Shown piece by piece: positions 1 to 9,084 of a stretch of DNA of 56,544 bases. How positions within the stretch are numbered: the first letter of the stretch is position 1; every line of letters starts with the position of its first letter. The DNA lies in contig PLSW01000328.1 of the NCBI GenBank assembly GCA_003165275.1, forward strand, positions 1-56,544, given 5' to 3'. The DNA is from Caulobacteraceae bacterium (lineage in GTDB: Bacteria > Pseudomonadota > Alphaproteobacteria > Caulobacterales > Caulobacteraceae). The position numbers were made by a program, and so were the translations under genes. Under the pieces are notes generated by a model. It saw only the letters and a program-made list of their open reading frames with translations. It was not told where the DNA came from and did no database searches.

Positions 1-802
1 CAAAGGTCAGACCCAGGAATGCGATAATGGCCATCGTCATGTTGGCGATGGCTGTGCTTCCCACGGTCTTCAGATAACCTATCGCCATGTCTTCGGTCCG
101 GCGGAGGCCCCCGAACCCAAGCATGATCAGACCGAGATAGATCACCAGGTAGAGCGTGATCCGTAGGATGAGCATGTCGATCGCCACGATGACCAACACG
201 AGGTAGGTCGCCAGGAACGCCACCAGCATGAAGATCGAGCCGATCGACACGTTGATCTGGCACGACAGATTACCCGCAATGTCCGTGATGTTGGCCAACC
301 CCTTGACCGCGCAAATCCCCTCGCCGGCTGCGCTATACAAGCCAAGGCTTGAAAGCGACTTCGACCAAATGCCGCCCGCCGCGTTTAGAACCCCGTCAGG
401 TGTCGACACCCCGCCGGCTCCCGCTGACGCCGCGAGCGTATCGAAGGATTGCGCGATGGCGAGCCCGATAGCCGAGCCGTTCTGCAGAATGTACCAGAAG
501 ACCCCTGTCACCACGGTGAAGCGGATCAGTTCGGTGAGGATCTCACCAAGGTCGGCGGCCTTTAGGGCCAACTGCGCCATCGCCCAGACGAAGGAGATGC
601 TCGCCAGCGACCAGAATATGCCCTTCGCGGCACTATTCATGGCGCTGCCAATCGTCGAGAGCTGCCCCTGGAACGCGGACTGCACGTCAGACATCATCGT
701 CTGTATGCCGGCGGCCGACGCGGGCGACGCCGCGCACACCAAGAGCGCGGCCGCGAGTCCTGCCGCTAGGTAGATCGAAGCTCGCCTGGCCGACCTTCCC
801 AT
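1..802 (-). CDS. trbL: TrbL conjugal transfer membrane protein (partial, runs off the left edge)
   Basis: An open frame starts at an ATG at 802 and stays open for 267 codons to the window edge, so the C-terminus is missing. The start encodes a signal-like stretch ending near ASPASA. Several hydrophobic segments follow, including one around residues 195-235, then the GFGGLRRTEDMA region typical of TrbL/VirB6. TrbL is the polytopic inner-membrane channel component of the P-type mating apparatus. It lies 4 bp after trbK, in the RP4 order J-K-L, so it is very probably translated from the same mRNA. The plus-strand frame across 228-773 is its antisense shadow. Confidence 0.88.
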   Translation of the reverse strand, partial: MGRSARRASIYLAAGLAAALLVCAASPASAAGIQTMMSDVQSAFQGQLSTIGSAMNSAAKGIFWSLASISFVWAMAQLALKAADLGEILTELIRFTVVTGVFWYILQNGSAIGLAIAQSFDTLAASAGAGGVSTPDGVLNAAGGIWSKSLSSLGLYSAAGEGICAVKGLANITDIAGNLSCQINVSIGSIFMLVAFLATYLVLVIVAIDMLILRITLYLVIYLGLIMLGFGGLRRTEDMAIGYLKTVGSTAIANMTMAIIAFLGLTF

Positions 803-806
803 GCCT

Positions 807-1199
807 TTAGTTCTTGGCAGGGGGTGGTTGCGGCAAGCCGTCCGCCATATGGCCGTAATTACCCTTAGGGGCGGGCTGATCGAGGCCGAGCGCTTGATTT
901 GCCTGCTTCACGCCCGCCTCGTTGGCCACCTGGGCTTGCGCCACTGTCCATTCGACGTATTTTTTCCGCATGGCGACGGCCTCCGGATCGGTCCGGCTGG
1001 AGTCGGGGATAGGAGGCGCTTGCACCTGGGCGGCCAGGTCCCTTGCCGCATCAGTCGGCGTTGACGTGGTTGTGGCGGGCGCCTGGGCTTGCGACCCCGA
1101 TTCCGCCTTTTCGGGGGCTTTGCCACACCCGGCCAAAACGACGATGGTCGTCGCAAAGGTTCCGGCCAGCAGACGTTTGGCTTTAGACGAAATGATCAT
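807..1199 (-). CDS. trbK: TrbK-like entry-exclusion lipoprotein
   Basis: A 130-aa protein with a classical lipoprotein signal: basic N-terminus, hydrophobic stretch, then lipobox VVLAGC (Cys at about residue 25). I chose the ATG at 1199 because GGAGG (1206-1210) lies just upstream; an in-frame ATG at 1235 would add 12 residues without a ribosome site. The name rests on position between trbJ and trbL and on being a small lipoprotein; RP4 TrbK is the entry-exclusion lipoprotein and such proteins diverge strongly. The C-terminus carries PAPKGNYGHMADGLP, nearly the same as the C-terminus of the neighbouring TrbJ. Confidence 0.7.
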   Translation of the reverse strand: MIISSKAKRLLAGTFATTIVVLAGCGKAPEKAESGSQAQAPATTTSTPTDAARDLAAQVQAPPIPDSSRTDPEAVAMRKKYVEWTVAQAQVANEAGVKQANQALGLDQPAPKGNYGHMADGLPQPPPAKN

Positions 1200-1244
1200 T
1201 ACGAGCCTCCTTGTTGAGGTCCTGATGTTAGCCAATTCAATTCA

Positions 1245-2048
1245 CTACGGGCCGATCGTCGGCAGACCAGCCGCCATTTGGCCGTAGTTTCCGGTCGGCG
1301 CTGGGCCATAGAAGCTCGACAGGGCACTCACCGTCGAAGTGTCCGCCGCAGTCTCGGCCGCGGCAGACTGGGCTAAGGCCTGCTGGGCCACGAGGCGGTC
1401 CGCGGCTTGCTGCTGCGTCTGTTGAGTCAGGGTCGAAGCGATCTGCAGATTAGCGCCGGCGGCGACCGTGCCGATCTGGTTGCTATAGCCCAGCGCTTGA
1501 AGCTCCCCGGTTGCGCCCTGAGACGCCGTTCCTATCGACTGCAGGTCCGTCGCCTGGCTCTGAAGCGCCGTAAGCTGGCTTTGGGCGCCTGAGACCAATG
1601 CGGCGTCCCGCGCCTGCGAGGCCGAGGCTTGAGCAGTCTGGGCGGCGGCGAACTGGCCCGAGCTGCAAAGGCCCTGGGTTCCACAGAAGTCGGTGCTCGA
1701 GGACACCCCTCCGCCGCTGGTAAACTGAGCCAGGTACTGGCTCACGGACTGCCCAATCGGGATCAGGCGCGTCACACCGTCGAGTAGGGTCTGCGAGCCG
1801 CTGACATCCGACGTGGTCGGACGATAGATGTTCGTGGTGGGCGCGGCCAGGTTCTGCTGTTGCAGCTGAAACTGCTGAACCTGCATCTCGTACTGCTGGA
1901 CCTGTTTGGTGACGGCCGAAGCCGCCTGGATCGCCGTCGCGGTCGTCTGCGCGTCCGCGACGATATCGGTCACCGTCATCTGCGCTTGAGCAATGCCGGG
2001 AGCCAGGAGCGTCGCGAGGAGGGCGCCGATCAGGTGATTTCGCCTCAT
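1245..2048 (-). CDS. trbJ: TrbJ, periplasmic mating-pair protein
   Basis: A 267-aa exported protein with a signal peptide (cleavage near GIAQA) and a long Gln/Ala-rich helical body, as expected for TrbJ/VirB5. An internal region with two Cys (STDFCGTQGLCSS, about residue 120) is also typical of TrbJ. VirB5-type proteins assist pilus assembly and sit at or near the pilus tip. Its ATG overlaps the stop of the preceding pilin-like gene as TGATG, so the two are coupled. The last 20 residues contain PAPTGNYGQMAAGLP, a tail shared with the next gene product. Confidence 0.85.
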   Translation of the reverse strand: MRRNHLIGALLATLLAPGIAQAQMTVTDIVADAQTTATAIQAASAVTKQVQQYEMQVQQFQLQQQNLAAPTTNIYRPTTSDVSGSQTLLDGVTRLIPIGQSVSQYLAQFTSGGGVSSSTDFCGTQGLCSSGQFAAAQTAQASASQARDAALVSGAQSQLTALQSQATDLQSIGTASQGATGELQALGYSNQIGTVAAGANLQIASTLTQQTQQQAADRLVAQQALAQSAAAETAADTSTVSALSSFYGPAPTGNYGQMAAGLPTIGP

Positions 2049-2419
2049 CAGATCGACCTTTCAGGTTCATGCAAACTCGCCGCCTGGGTGCTCGGGGCGT
2101 CTAGCGCCGAGACGACGGCCGCATTGGCGGACATCAGATTGATGACGGTCTGCCCGCCGAGGGTTAGGCCGCCGATGATCGTCAGCATCACCAGGGTCCG
2201 CAGGAACACGTACAGGTCCCCGCCGGACAACATGCGCGCGCCTGAGACGACGACGCCGACCAGCACTGCCGCGTAGGCCACAGGCCCGACGAAAGACGTC
2301 AAGGTGTTGTGGAGCCAGGTGTCTACGGCGAGGCCGCTCGTCGTGCTTGCCCACGCGGCGGGGCCGACGGCGGCCGCCACTAAGCCAAGGCCAATGGCGG
2401 CGAGATGGCGCCGCATCAA
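2048..2419 (-). CDS. Second TrbC/VirB2-like pilin protein
   Basis: A 123-aa protein with a signal peptide (AWAS), two hydrophobic segments and the GGDL..LR.L stretch that also occurs in TrbC encoded at 9085-9477. VirB2/TrbC proteins are the major pilin subunits. The canonical RP4-type order has no gene here, between trbI and trbJ, so this is an extra pilin-like gene. It overlaps trbI upstream by 4 bp (ATGA) and trbJ downstream by TGATG, so it is clearly part of the operon. It could be a minor pilin or a small assembly protein of the VirB2 fold. Confidence 0.7.
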   Translation of the reverse strand: MMRRHLAAIGLGLVAAAVGPAAWASTTSGLAVDTWLHNTLTSFVGPVAYAAVLVGVVVSGARMLSGGDLYVFLRTLVMLTIIGGLTLGGQTVINLMSANAAVVSALDAPSTQAASLHEPERSI

Positions 2420-3885
2420 CGTGCAGCCCTGTAATCAAACGCTTGGTAAGGCGTCCGGAAAACCAGGTCTTTCGTGACCACGACGTTGAAGCGGTAGCCC
2501 GGCCTGATCTTGAGCGTCGGCGCGATCGACAGGTTCTTCTGAATCATCTGCGTGGCCGTGGAGCCCAGCTGCTGAGCGAGCTGTTGGCTGAGCGCCTGGC
2601 TGACCGTCGTGGTCTCGCCATTGGACGAGGTTTGCGGGGCCCCGACCTCGGCGCCAGCGCCGATCAGGGACAGCATCACCGCTGAGCCGAAGATCCGCGT
2701 GTAGTGATTATTGACCTGATCAGTGAAGCCCGCGTAGCCGGCGCTGTCCGCGCCGGGCATGGCGCCGAGATCCAGCGCCTTACCGTCAGGAAACACCACC
2801 CGCTGCCAGGCGATCAGGACGCGCGCCTGCCCGTAGGCCGCATTGCTCTGGTAAGCGCCAACCAGGCGCGAACCCTGCGGGACAAGGAGATAATTTCCGG
2901 TCGCCGTGTCGTAGACATTCTGGGCGACCTGGGCCTCAATCTGCCCTGGAAGCTCAGAGCTGATACCCGTGATCATCACGCCGGGAATGACAAACCCGGC
3001 CCGCAACTCGAACGGGCTAGCGGGCGCCTCCGCCCGGCTGCTGGACGCCCAGCGATCGCCGCCTTGATTGTCGAACTGCCCATAGCCGCCCTGCGACTTC
3101 GTCCCAACGGACGCCCCGGTCAGTCGGGCATGTTCCGCCTGTTCGGCGGCAGAGGGCTCGATACCCTGGGCGGCTTGGCGCCCCATCAGCTGTTCCAGGG
3201 CCGCCAACTTCTCTTGGTCGGTCAATCCGACCCCGGCCGGCGACGCAGACCCCAACGTCGCCGTTTGCGGCGGCAAGGCGTCTTGTACCTTCTCGAGCAA
3301 TCCCCCGGTCAAACCCCCACTGCTCGCCGCGGCCGACGCCTTCGGCGGGGCCTTCAGGGCAGCGAGAAAGGCCGCCGTCCGCTGGGATTGAATGTCCTGA
3401 GCCGCCTGTTCGTTTGAGTGGTCGCCGCCCCTCGCAGCCGTGCCGGTCGGCGACGTCTGTCCGGGACGCAGTAGAGGCCCGTTGGCGTCCGCGCTGCCTG
3501 CAGGAACGCTCGCCGGCGAGGGCGGCGTGTCCAGATCGCCCGAACCGCCCCCCGCCGCCGCTCCGTTTGGCGATTGCCCTCCGTCAGGAGCTGATCCCGC
3601 CTTGGGAACCATCGTCCCATCCTTGGCGTCGCCCATGATGCCGGACGCCAACTGCATGGCGCTGGTCTTCTGCGACTGCAGCGCGGGGCCCGCGTCCTTG
3701 TGCCCGGTCGGCGTCTGTCGGCCCATCATGATGGAGCCGATCAGGACCGTGACAGCCAGCACAATGGCGCCCACGATCAACATCGGCTTTGCGTTGACCG
3801 TGCGGACGCCGGCGCGCATTTGCGCCTCGCGTGAGCCGCCGGGCGTCAGAGTCAAATCCAGCTTATCGTTCGGCCCCCCGCTCAT
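2416..3885 (-). CDS. trbI: TrbI (VirB10-like) channel scaffold
   Basis: A 489-aa protein with one N-terminal transmembrane segment (MLIVGAIVLAVTVLIGSIMM), a long Pro/Gly/Gln-rich linker, and a C-terminal VirB10 domain with the patterns FELRAGFVIPGVMITGI, LLVPQGSRLVGAYQS and PGYRFNVVVTKDL. TrbI bridges inner and outer membranes in the type IV secretion core. I chose the ATG at 3885 because it overlaps the trbH stop by 4 bp (ATGA); the upstream extension to 4002 is in frame but antisense-like in composition. The mature linker contains GGYGQF, reminiscent of the TrbJ/TrbK tails but not clearly the same motif. Confidence 0.92.
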   Translation of the reverse strand: MSGGPNDKLDLTLTPGGSREAQMRAGVRTVNAKPMLIVGAIVLAVTVLIGSIMMGRQTPTGHKDAGPALQSQKTSAMQLASGIMGDAKDGTMVPKAGSAPDGGQSPNGAAAGGGSGDLDTPPSPASVPAGSADANGPLLRPGQTSPTGTAARGGDHSNEQAAQDIQSQRTAAFLAALKAPPKASAAASSGGLTGGLLEKVQDALPPQTATLGSASPAGVGLTDQEKLAALEQLMGRQAAQGIEPSAAEQAEHARLTGASVGTKSQGGYGQFDNQGGDRWASSSRAEAPASPFELRAGFVIPGVMITGISSELPGQIEAQVAQNVYDTATGNYLLVPQGSRLVGAYQSNAAYGQARVLIAWQRVVFPDGKALDLGAMPGADSAGYAGFTDQVNNHYTRIFGSAVMLSLIGAGAEVGAPQTSSNGETTTVSQALSQQLAQQLGSTATQMIQKNLSIAPTLKIRPGYRFNVVVTKDLVFRTPYQAFDYRAAR

Positions 3886-4382
3886 TGTTGCGGGCTCACT
3901 GACTGCGGAGGTGGCGGCAGAACCAGGCGCCGGGGGGGATTCTGAATCAGCGCGACGCGCGCCTTCATGGACGCAGTGGCGCCGGTCAGATCGAAGGACC
4001 AACCCGAGACGGCCTGGTCGTTCTGGTACGCGCGGCTGAGCGTCTGCTGGCCCACATGGGCGATCACTGCGATGGCGCCATCGCCCAGGTCTCCGGTTTG
4101 GACCACGAGGCGCAAGCCATCAGGAGGCGCGATCCTGGCCGCTTTGCCCTCGACAACGCCATAGCCCGCCTGCCGCAGGAGGTCGCTCACCCCTGGAGGC
4201 GCTTTGACCACATCGAGCTTGGTCTGCGCCGGCGGGTAGAGCATCGCCAAAGCGGCGACGACGTTCTTCGCCCATCCAGGCGGCGCTACCGCCGCGTGAG
4301 GGGTCACGGAGCCATCGGTAGCGCATCCGGCCAGGATCGCCGCCGATATCACCGCGAGACTGGCCAGCCAGGGTCGCTGCAC
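3882..4382 (-). CDS. trbH: TrbH-like lipoprotein
   Basis: A 166-aa lipoprotein candidate: short signal then lipobox ILAGC at residues 16-20. It starts at a GTG (4382) one base after the trbG stop and ends in an ATGA overlap with trbI. In RP4, TrbH is the small lipoprotein between TrbG and TrbI and belongs to the outer-membrane core. The sequence itself is poorly conserved, so the call rests mainly on position, size and the lipobox. Confidence 0.7.
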   Translation of the reverse strand: MQRPWLASLAVISAAILAGCATDGSVTPHAAVAPPGWAKNVVAALAMLYPPAQTKLDVVKAPPGVSDLLRQAGYGVVEGKAARIAPPDGLRLVVQTGDLGDGAIAVIAHVGQQTLSRAYQNDQAVSGWSFDLTGATASMKARVALIQNPPRRLVLPPPPQSVSPQQ

Positions 4383-4383
4383 C

Positions 4384-5490
4384 TCAATTACTCCGCACGA
4401 TGGTTACGCGCTCTTGCTTGGCGCCGACCCCGACGACGAGCACGGCCTGGTCGAACACCTGATCGACGATGTAGCGGCCGTCCTGCACCCGGTAGTTCAC
4501 CAGGGTCGTGTCCGCGTCATTGCTGGCCGCGCCACCTTTGCGCACCACCACCAGGGTCGGGGCGTCGCCTTGCGGCAGGATCGAGGGCATCTCGATGATG
4601 GTCTTGACCCCGTCGTTGTAGACCCGCGCGGGCTTCCAACTGGCCTCGCCGGTGATCGAGTAGTTGAAGCGAAGATTGGCCAGATACTCCTGGCTCCCGT
4701 TGGGCGCCTGAGCGCCAGGCACGGCGGTGTCCTTGGTCACCCTCGCCTGTTCCGCTGCCGCTTCTTGAGCGACGTGCTGCCGAAGGTTCGCCCACTGGGC
4801 AGCCGCATCGGCCGGATAGGTGAACGCCACGCTCGGCATGTAGTCGTCGCGCCGCGAGACCAGGGCCATGTGGTAGGTGCGCCGGTCCGTGGTCACGACA
4901 AGCGACGTGGCTAAGCCGACATCCATCGGCTTGAGCATCAGGTGTTGGACTTCGTTTGGCGTCTGCCCCGACACGGCGGGGGTGATAAGCCATCGCGAGC
5001 TGTCGCCGACGTTGATGCTATTGACCTGCTCGCCCGCCTGCAGCTGGATATCGCAGACCTCCAGCACCGCGCACACCACGGTCGGCTCCGTGCCGCCAAA
5101 GGGGAACACGACAGCCCCATCTGCCCCGGCTACCGGCGGGGCGGCTCCGGCCAAGGCGTCGTCACGCCACTTACCGGCGATGGCCAAGCTTATCCTCTGC
5201 TGCGCCGTCAGGGCCTTGTCATGCCCGAGGTAGTCCGCCCCGGCGGAATCGACCGGCGCCGACTTGGCCCTGGGCGAGACCTTGGACCTTCTGTGGCGCG
5301 CTGGTGGGGCCGCCTTCAGCTCCGCCGAGGGCGTGCCCCGGCTCGAAGTCGCGTTCTTCGGAGCGATAGGCGCCTGCAGGAACGTCGGCGCCTGCGCGTC
5401 GGCCGCGCCAGCGAGCAGCGCGATTGCCAGGACTGCGACCGTCGTGCGTCGAAGTCTGATCTCGGGATGCGAAAACGGGGGCATGGGCAT
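4384..5490 (-). CDS. trbG: TrbG (VirB9-like) outer-membrane core protein
   Basis: A 368-aa exported protein. The signal peptide ends near GAADAQ, followed by a variable Pro/Ala/basic region. The VirB9/TrbG domain includes VVCAVLEVCDIQLQAGE, MDVGLATSLVVTTDRRTYHM and FNYSITGEASWKPARVYNDG, all typical of the family. VirB9 proteins form the outer-membrane ring of the secretion channel with TrbH and TrbI. It starts 3 bp after trbF. A second in-frame ATG two codons in is equally possible as start. Confidence 0.93.
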   Translation of the reverse strand: MPMPPFSHPEIRLRRTTVAVLAIALLAGAADAQAPTFLQAPIAPKNATSSRGTPSAELKAAPPARHRRSKVSPRAKSAPVDSAGADYLGHDKALTAQQRISLAIAGKWRDDALAGAAPPVAGADGAVVFPFGGTEPTVVCAVLEVCDIQLQAGEQVNSINVGDSSRWLITPAVSGQTPNEVQHLMLKPMDVGLATSLVVTTDRRTYHMALVSRRDDYMPSVAFTYPADAAAQWANLRQHVAQEAAAEQARVTKDTAVPGAQAPNGSQEYLANLRFNYSITGEASWKPARVYNDGVKTIIEMPSILPQGDAPTLVVVRKGGAASNDADTTLVNYRVQDGRYIVDQVFDQAVLVVGVGAKQERVTIVRSN

Positions 5491-5493
5491 GAC

Positions 5494-6192
5494 CTAAATC
5501 ACCTTCGACCACGAGAAATCGGACACGTAGAGGCCCAGCGGATTGGCGCGCACCATCTCCTCAGTCGTCTGACTGGTCGGTGCGCTCACGCGGACCGTCA
5601 CTAGAGCGCGCATCCGGCTCGGCGGCTCGGTCGGCTGGCCAGACCGATCCCGCACCGTTTCAACCCAATCGACCTGCCAGGTCGTGGGCGACTGAGCGAT
5701 GGTGGAGGTCACCTCCACCTCAATCGTCTGGGTCGCGGCACGGGTCATCGGCGGGTTCGTGTTGAACCACTCCGACATTTTCACCGTCGCCGCGTCGCCC
5801 TGCTGGAGCATGGCGTAGACGCGAAATACATTGCGGCGCTCCAGGGTCACGTCGGCGGTGACCGAGCGGGCGCTATCAATGAAGCTGGCCACCTGGGCCT
5901 GCACCACGCGGGCGTCGACCGGCTGAGCCCGGTCCGCCGGAGCAACTGCCACGGCCTCCCCGAGGTCACTCACCTTGACGACGTAGGGCACGAACTTCGA
6001 TTGGCTGTTCGCTTCGATCAGCCCGCCAACGGCGGCCATCACAATCATCAGGTTGAGCAAGGCCACGAGCTGCCAGAGGCGCCGTGAGGCGGCGAGGCCG
6101 CCGACGTGGTCGTTCCAGGTCCGGCGAGCGGCGAGATAGGGACTCTCCGCCTGCTCGGCCTTGCGCGGCACACTTTTCTTCGATCCGAACAT
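5494..6192 (-). CDS. trbF: TrbF (VirB8-like) inner-membrane protein
   Basis: A 232-aa bitopic protein: cytoplasmic N-terminus, the PYLAARRTWNDHVGGL motif typical of TrbF, one transmembrane segment at about residues 41-62, then a periplasmic NTF2-like VirB8 domain (for example SKFVPYVVKVSDLGEAVAV). VirB8/TrbF nucleates the inner-membrane complex. It lies 13 bp after trbE and 3 bp before trbG. Confidence 0.92.
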   Translation of the reverse strand: MFGSKKSVPRKAEQAESPYLAARRTWNDHVGGLAASRRLWQLVALLNLMIVMAAVGGLIEANSQSKFVPYVVKVSDLGEAVAVAPADRAQPVDARVVQAQVASFIDSARSVTADVTLERRNVFRVYAMLQQGDAATVKMSEWFNTNPPMTRAATQTIEVEVTSTIAQSPTTWQVDWVETVRDRSGQPTEPPSRMRALVTVRVSAPTSQTTEEMVRANPLGLYVSDFSWSKVI

Positions 6193-6205
6193 TAGGGGGT
6201 CCTTC

Positions 6206-8746
6206 TCAAGCCGCCTGCACGACGGGCGGGACTACGCCGCGCATCGCCAGCCACTCGCCGATCCAATCCTCACCGAACCGCGCCTGAAGCTTGCGGATCT
6301 CGGCCACGCTTTCCTTGTCGCTGGCGCCGACGAAGGCCATGGCGACTGGCCCTAAAGCCAGCTCGAACAGGCGGCGGCCGCCTTCGCTGACATAGTAGTA
6401 TTGGCGCTTGGGTATGGCGCCGGCGATGATCTCAACCTGCTTGTCGTTGAGCCCCATCTTCCGATAAAGGCCGGCGATATCCTCATTGCCCGCCTTGTCA
6501 TTAGGCAGGAAGATCTTGGTCGCCGAGGACTCCAAGATCGTGTCCAGGATGCCGGACTCGACGGCCTGGCTGATGGACTGCGTCGCCATCAGAACCAGGC
6601 AGTTGGCCTTGCGCAGCGTCAACAGCCATTCCTTGATCTTACGGCGGAAGGCCGGATGGCCCAGCATGATCCAGGCCTCATCGAGGATGATGGCGGCGGG
6701 CTGACCCCGCAGAGACCGCTCGATCCGGCGGAACAGGTAGAGCAGGACCGGCAAGGCGTATTTCTCGCCGAGGTCGATCAGCTGCTCGATCTCGAACAGG
6801 CTGAACTCGCTGAGCGCCAGGCCGTCCTTGTCCGCGTCCAGCAGCTGCCCCATGGCCCCGGCAACCGTGTACTGGGTCAGGGCATCCCGGATGGTGTTGT
6901 TCTGGACGATGGCGACGAACTCCGTCAGCGTCTTGGCGCCGGTCTGGTGCATATTGCGCAGAGCAAGGCCGATCTCGTTGCGCTGCTCCGGGGTGATCTC
7001 AACCCCATTCAGCCCAAGCAGCGTCTCGATCCAATCCAGCGCCCACGCGCGGTCTCCCGCGCTCTCCAGGAACTGCAGCGGGCAGAACGCGAGCCTGCCG
7101 GCGTCGCCGCCGATCTCGAAGTGCCGTCCCCCGACCGCCTGGCACAGGGCGTACATCGACATGCCCTTATCGAAGGCGAAGATCGACATCTTCGGGTAGC
7201 GCCGCAGCTGGGCGGCGATCAGGCCCAGCAGGACCGACTTACCGCTCCCGGTCGGCCCGAGGATCAGGGTGTGACCGACGTCGCGCACATGCAGATTGAG
7301 GCGGAACGGCGTGGCCCCGTGGGTGACGCATTCCATCAGGGCTGGCGCCTGCGGCGGGTACATCGGACAAGGCGCGTAGTTCAGGCCGGTCCAGATGGTG
7401 TTGACCGGCATCAGGTCGGCCAGGTTGAGCGTGTTGATCAACGGCCTGCGGACGTTCTCGACCCCATGGCCCGGCAGGGAGCCCATGAAGGCTTCCACGT
7501 TGTTGATCGTCTCGATCCGCGCGCCAAAGCCGCGCCCCCTGATCGCCTTGACGATCTTGCTAGCGTCCGCCTCAACCTGTCCGCGGTCCTCGCTCATCAA
7601 GACAACGCAGCTGGTGTAATAGCCTTGCGCCACCGCTCCGCTGGTGACCTCCGCGATGGCGGCGTCGCTGTCGGCGACCATGGCCAGAGCGTCCAGATCG
7701 ACCCGGCCGTTGTTGGTCTGCAGCATCTGATCCATGAAGCCGCGCACCCGCTGGCGCCACTTCTTGCGGAAGTTCTCCAGGTGCTTCACCGCCTCATGGG
7801 TGTCCATGAAGATAAACCGCGTCGACCAGCGGTACTCGCAGTGCAGCTCGGTCAGGTCAGACAGGATTCCGGGGGTTGAATCCTGTGGGAACGAGTCGAT
7901 CGCCACCACCTGAATGAACTGGCGGCCGATGCGCGGCACCACGCCGCTCCAGAACTCCTGAGCGCCGATGACGCTGTCCAGATACATTGGATTCGACGGC
8001 AGGTTTACGGGCTGGCGGATGCCGGTTGCGCAAAGCTGGAGCCAGCGCAGGAACTCGTCCTGGACCTCGACCGCGCCAAGCTCATTCTGCACCTTCACGC
8101 CGCCCAGCCGCGTCAGCTTGAGGCCGAGGGCCAGTCGGCCCTCAAAGGCGGCCGCGTCCCGTTTGAACTGATCGATCAGCTGGGTTGTACGCACCTTGTC
8201 GCTGATGGCGGCTCGGTCGTCATCGAACATCAGCTCCGTGAATCTCTGCGTCGCCAGCATCGGCGGAAAGAAGGTGGCGGTGATGACGAAATAGCCTTCG
8301 TACATTCGCCCTTGGCGCTCGAAGAGCTTGCGGCGCTCCTCGTCGATGGCCTGCGATACCCAGTCCGGAAAAGACGAAAGGCTGCGGGCGGGATAGCCTG
8401 GGGCCATGCGCCGCACGCAATCCACATGGACCATCCAGCCGCTGCCGAGGCCCGCGAGGGCCTGGTTGATCCGCGCCGAAAGTTGGTTGCGCTCGTCCGT
8501 CGTGGCCGAGGCGTTATCCCCGGCTTCATAAGACCAGGCGGCCATGAACGCGCCGTTCTTGCAGACAATGACCCCATCATCGACCACGGCTGCGTAATTC
8601 AGCATGTCCACGAAACCAGGGTCTTCGCTGCGCCAGCGTTTCGTCCGCTTATCGGCCGAAGCCACCCAGGCCTGGCCATAGAGGATGGCCAGGGCGAAGG
8701 CGCCGCTGGTGGCGAACAGGCCCGTTACTAGCGGCGTGACGCTCAT
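6206..8746 (-). CDS. trbE: TrbE (VirB4-like) ATPase
   Basis: An 846-aa ATPase powering pilus biogenesis and transfer. It has an N-terminal hydrophobic segment, the CagE/VirB4 N-domain, Walker A GPTGSGKS at residues 497-504 and Walker B AAIILDEAW near 684-692. The ATG at 8746 is chosen because it overlaps the trbD stop as TGATG; the open frame extends upstream to 8914 but that part overlaps trbD entirely. Length is normal for TrbE. The long plus-strand frame over 6401-7879 is antisense to it and not a gene. Confidence 0.95.
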   Translation of the reverse strand: MSVTPLVTGLFATSGAFALAILYGQAWVASADKRTKRWRSEDPGFVDMLNYAAVVDDGVIVCKNGAFMAAWSYEAGDNASATTDERNQLSARINQALAGLGSGWMVHVDCVRRMAPGYPARSLSSFPDWVSQAIDEERRKLFERQGRMYEGYFVITATFFPPMLATQRFTELMFDDDRAAISDKVRTTQLIDQFKRDAAAFEGRLALGLKLTRLGGVKVQNELGAVEVQDEFLRWLQLCATGIRQPVNLPSNPMYLDSVIGAQEFWSGVVPRIGRQFIQVVAIDSFPQDSTPGILSDLTELHCEYRWSTRFIFMDTHEAVKHLENFRKKWRQRVRGFMDQMLQTNNGRVDLDALAMVADSDAAIAEVTSGAVAQGYYTSCVVLMSEDRGQVEADASKIVKAIRGRGFGARIETINNVEAFMGSLPGHGVENVRRPLINTLNLADLMPVNTIWTGLNYAPCPMYPPQAPALMECVTHGATPFRLNLHVRDVGHTLILGPTGSGKSVLLGLIAAQLRRYPKMSIFAFDKGMSMYALCQAVGGRHFEIGGDAGRLAFCPLQFLESAGDRAWALDWIETLLGLNGVEITPEQRNEIGLALRNMHQTGAKTLTEFVAIVQNNTIRDALTQYTVAGAMGQLLDADKDGLALSEFSLFEIEQLIDLGEKYALPVLLYLFRRIERSLRGQPAAIILDEAWIMLGHPAFRRKIKEWLLTLRKANCLVLMATQSISQAVESGILDTILESSATKIFLPNDKAGNEDIAGLYRKMGLNDKQVEIIAGAIPKRQYYYVSEGGRRLFELALGPVAMAFVGASDKESVAEIRKLQARFGEDWIGEWLAMRGVVPPVVQAA

Positions 8747-9081
8747 CACTTGCCCTTCTTGACCGGATCGCCATAGCGCAGGGCTTGGCTGTTGCGATTG
8801 ACGCGCCAGGGGGTCGAGCGCGCCGGGTAATAGCTCCGGTAGCGCCTGTGCCGCAGATAGACTGGCCGCATGAGCGGGTCGGCCTTGGCCATCAGGCGCA
8901 GCGCGTAGATGCAAAAGGTCAGCAGCAGCGCGCCGCCGACCCAGGCCCGCAGTTCATGCAAGTCCGGGACGACGATCATTCCGGCCACGAGCCAGGCGGT
9001 CATGACTAGGTCCCGGTCGCCGCCCATAAAGGTCGTCGTCCGGACGCCAGACTTACGGATCGGAATAGCGCGCAACGACAT
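8746..9081 (-). CDS. trbD: TrbD (VirB3-like) membrane protein
   Basis: A 111-aa protein with two close hydrophobic segments (about residues 26-42 and 48-62). The start MSLRAIPIRKSGVRTTTFMG is characteristic of TrbD/VirB3, a small inner-membrane partner of the VirB4 ATPase. It lies 3 bp after trbC and is coupled to trbE by a TGATG overlap. The basic C-terminal half (RHRRYRSYYPARSTPWR) is typical too. Confidence 0.9.
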   Translation of the reverse strand: MSLRAIPIRKSGVRTTTFMGGDRDLVMTAWLVAGMIVVPDLHELRAWVGGALLLTFCIYALRLMAKADPLMRPVYLRHRRYRSYYPARSTPWRVNRNSQALRYGDPVKKGK

Positions 9082-9084
9082 CGC

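Noticed and set aside
228-773. A plus-strand frame of 181 codons at the left edge
   Set aside because: It is antisense to trbL, which is open to the window edge with recognisable TrbL sequence.
6401-7879. A long plus-strand open frame of 492 codons
   Set aside because: It lies wholly antisense to trbE, whose Walker motifs and family blocks are clear; its composition is that of a GC-rich shadow frame.
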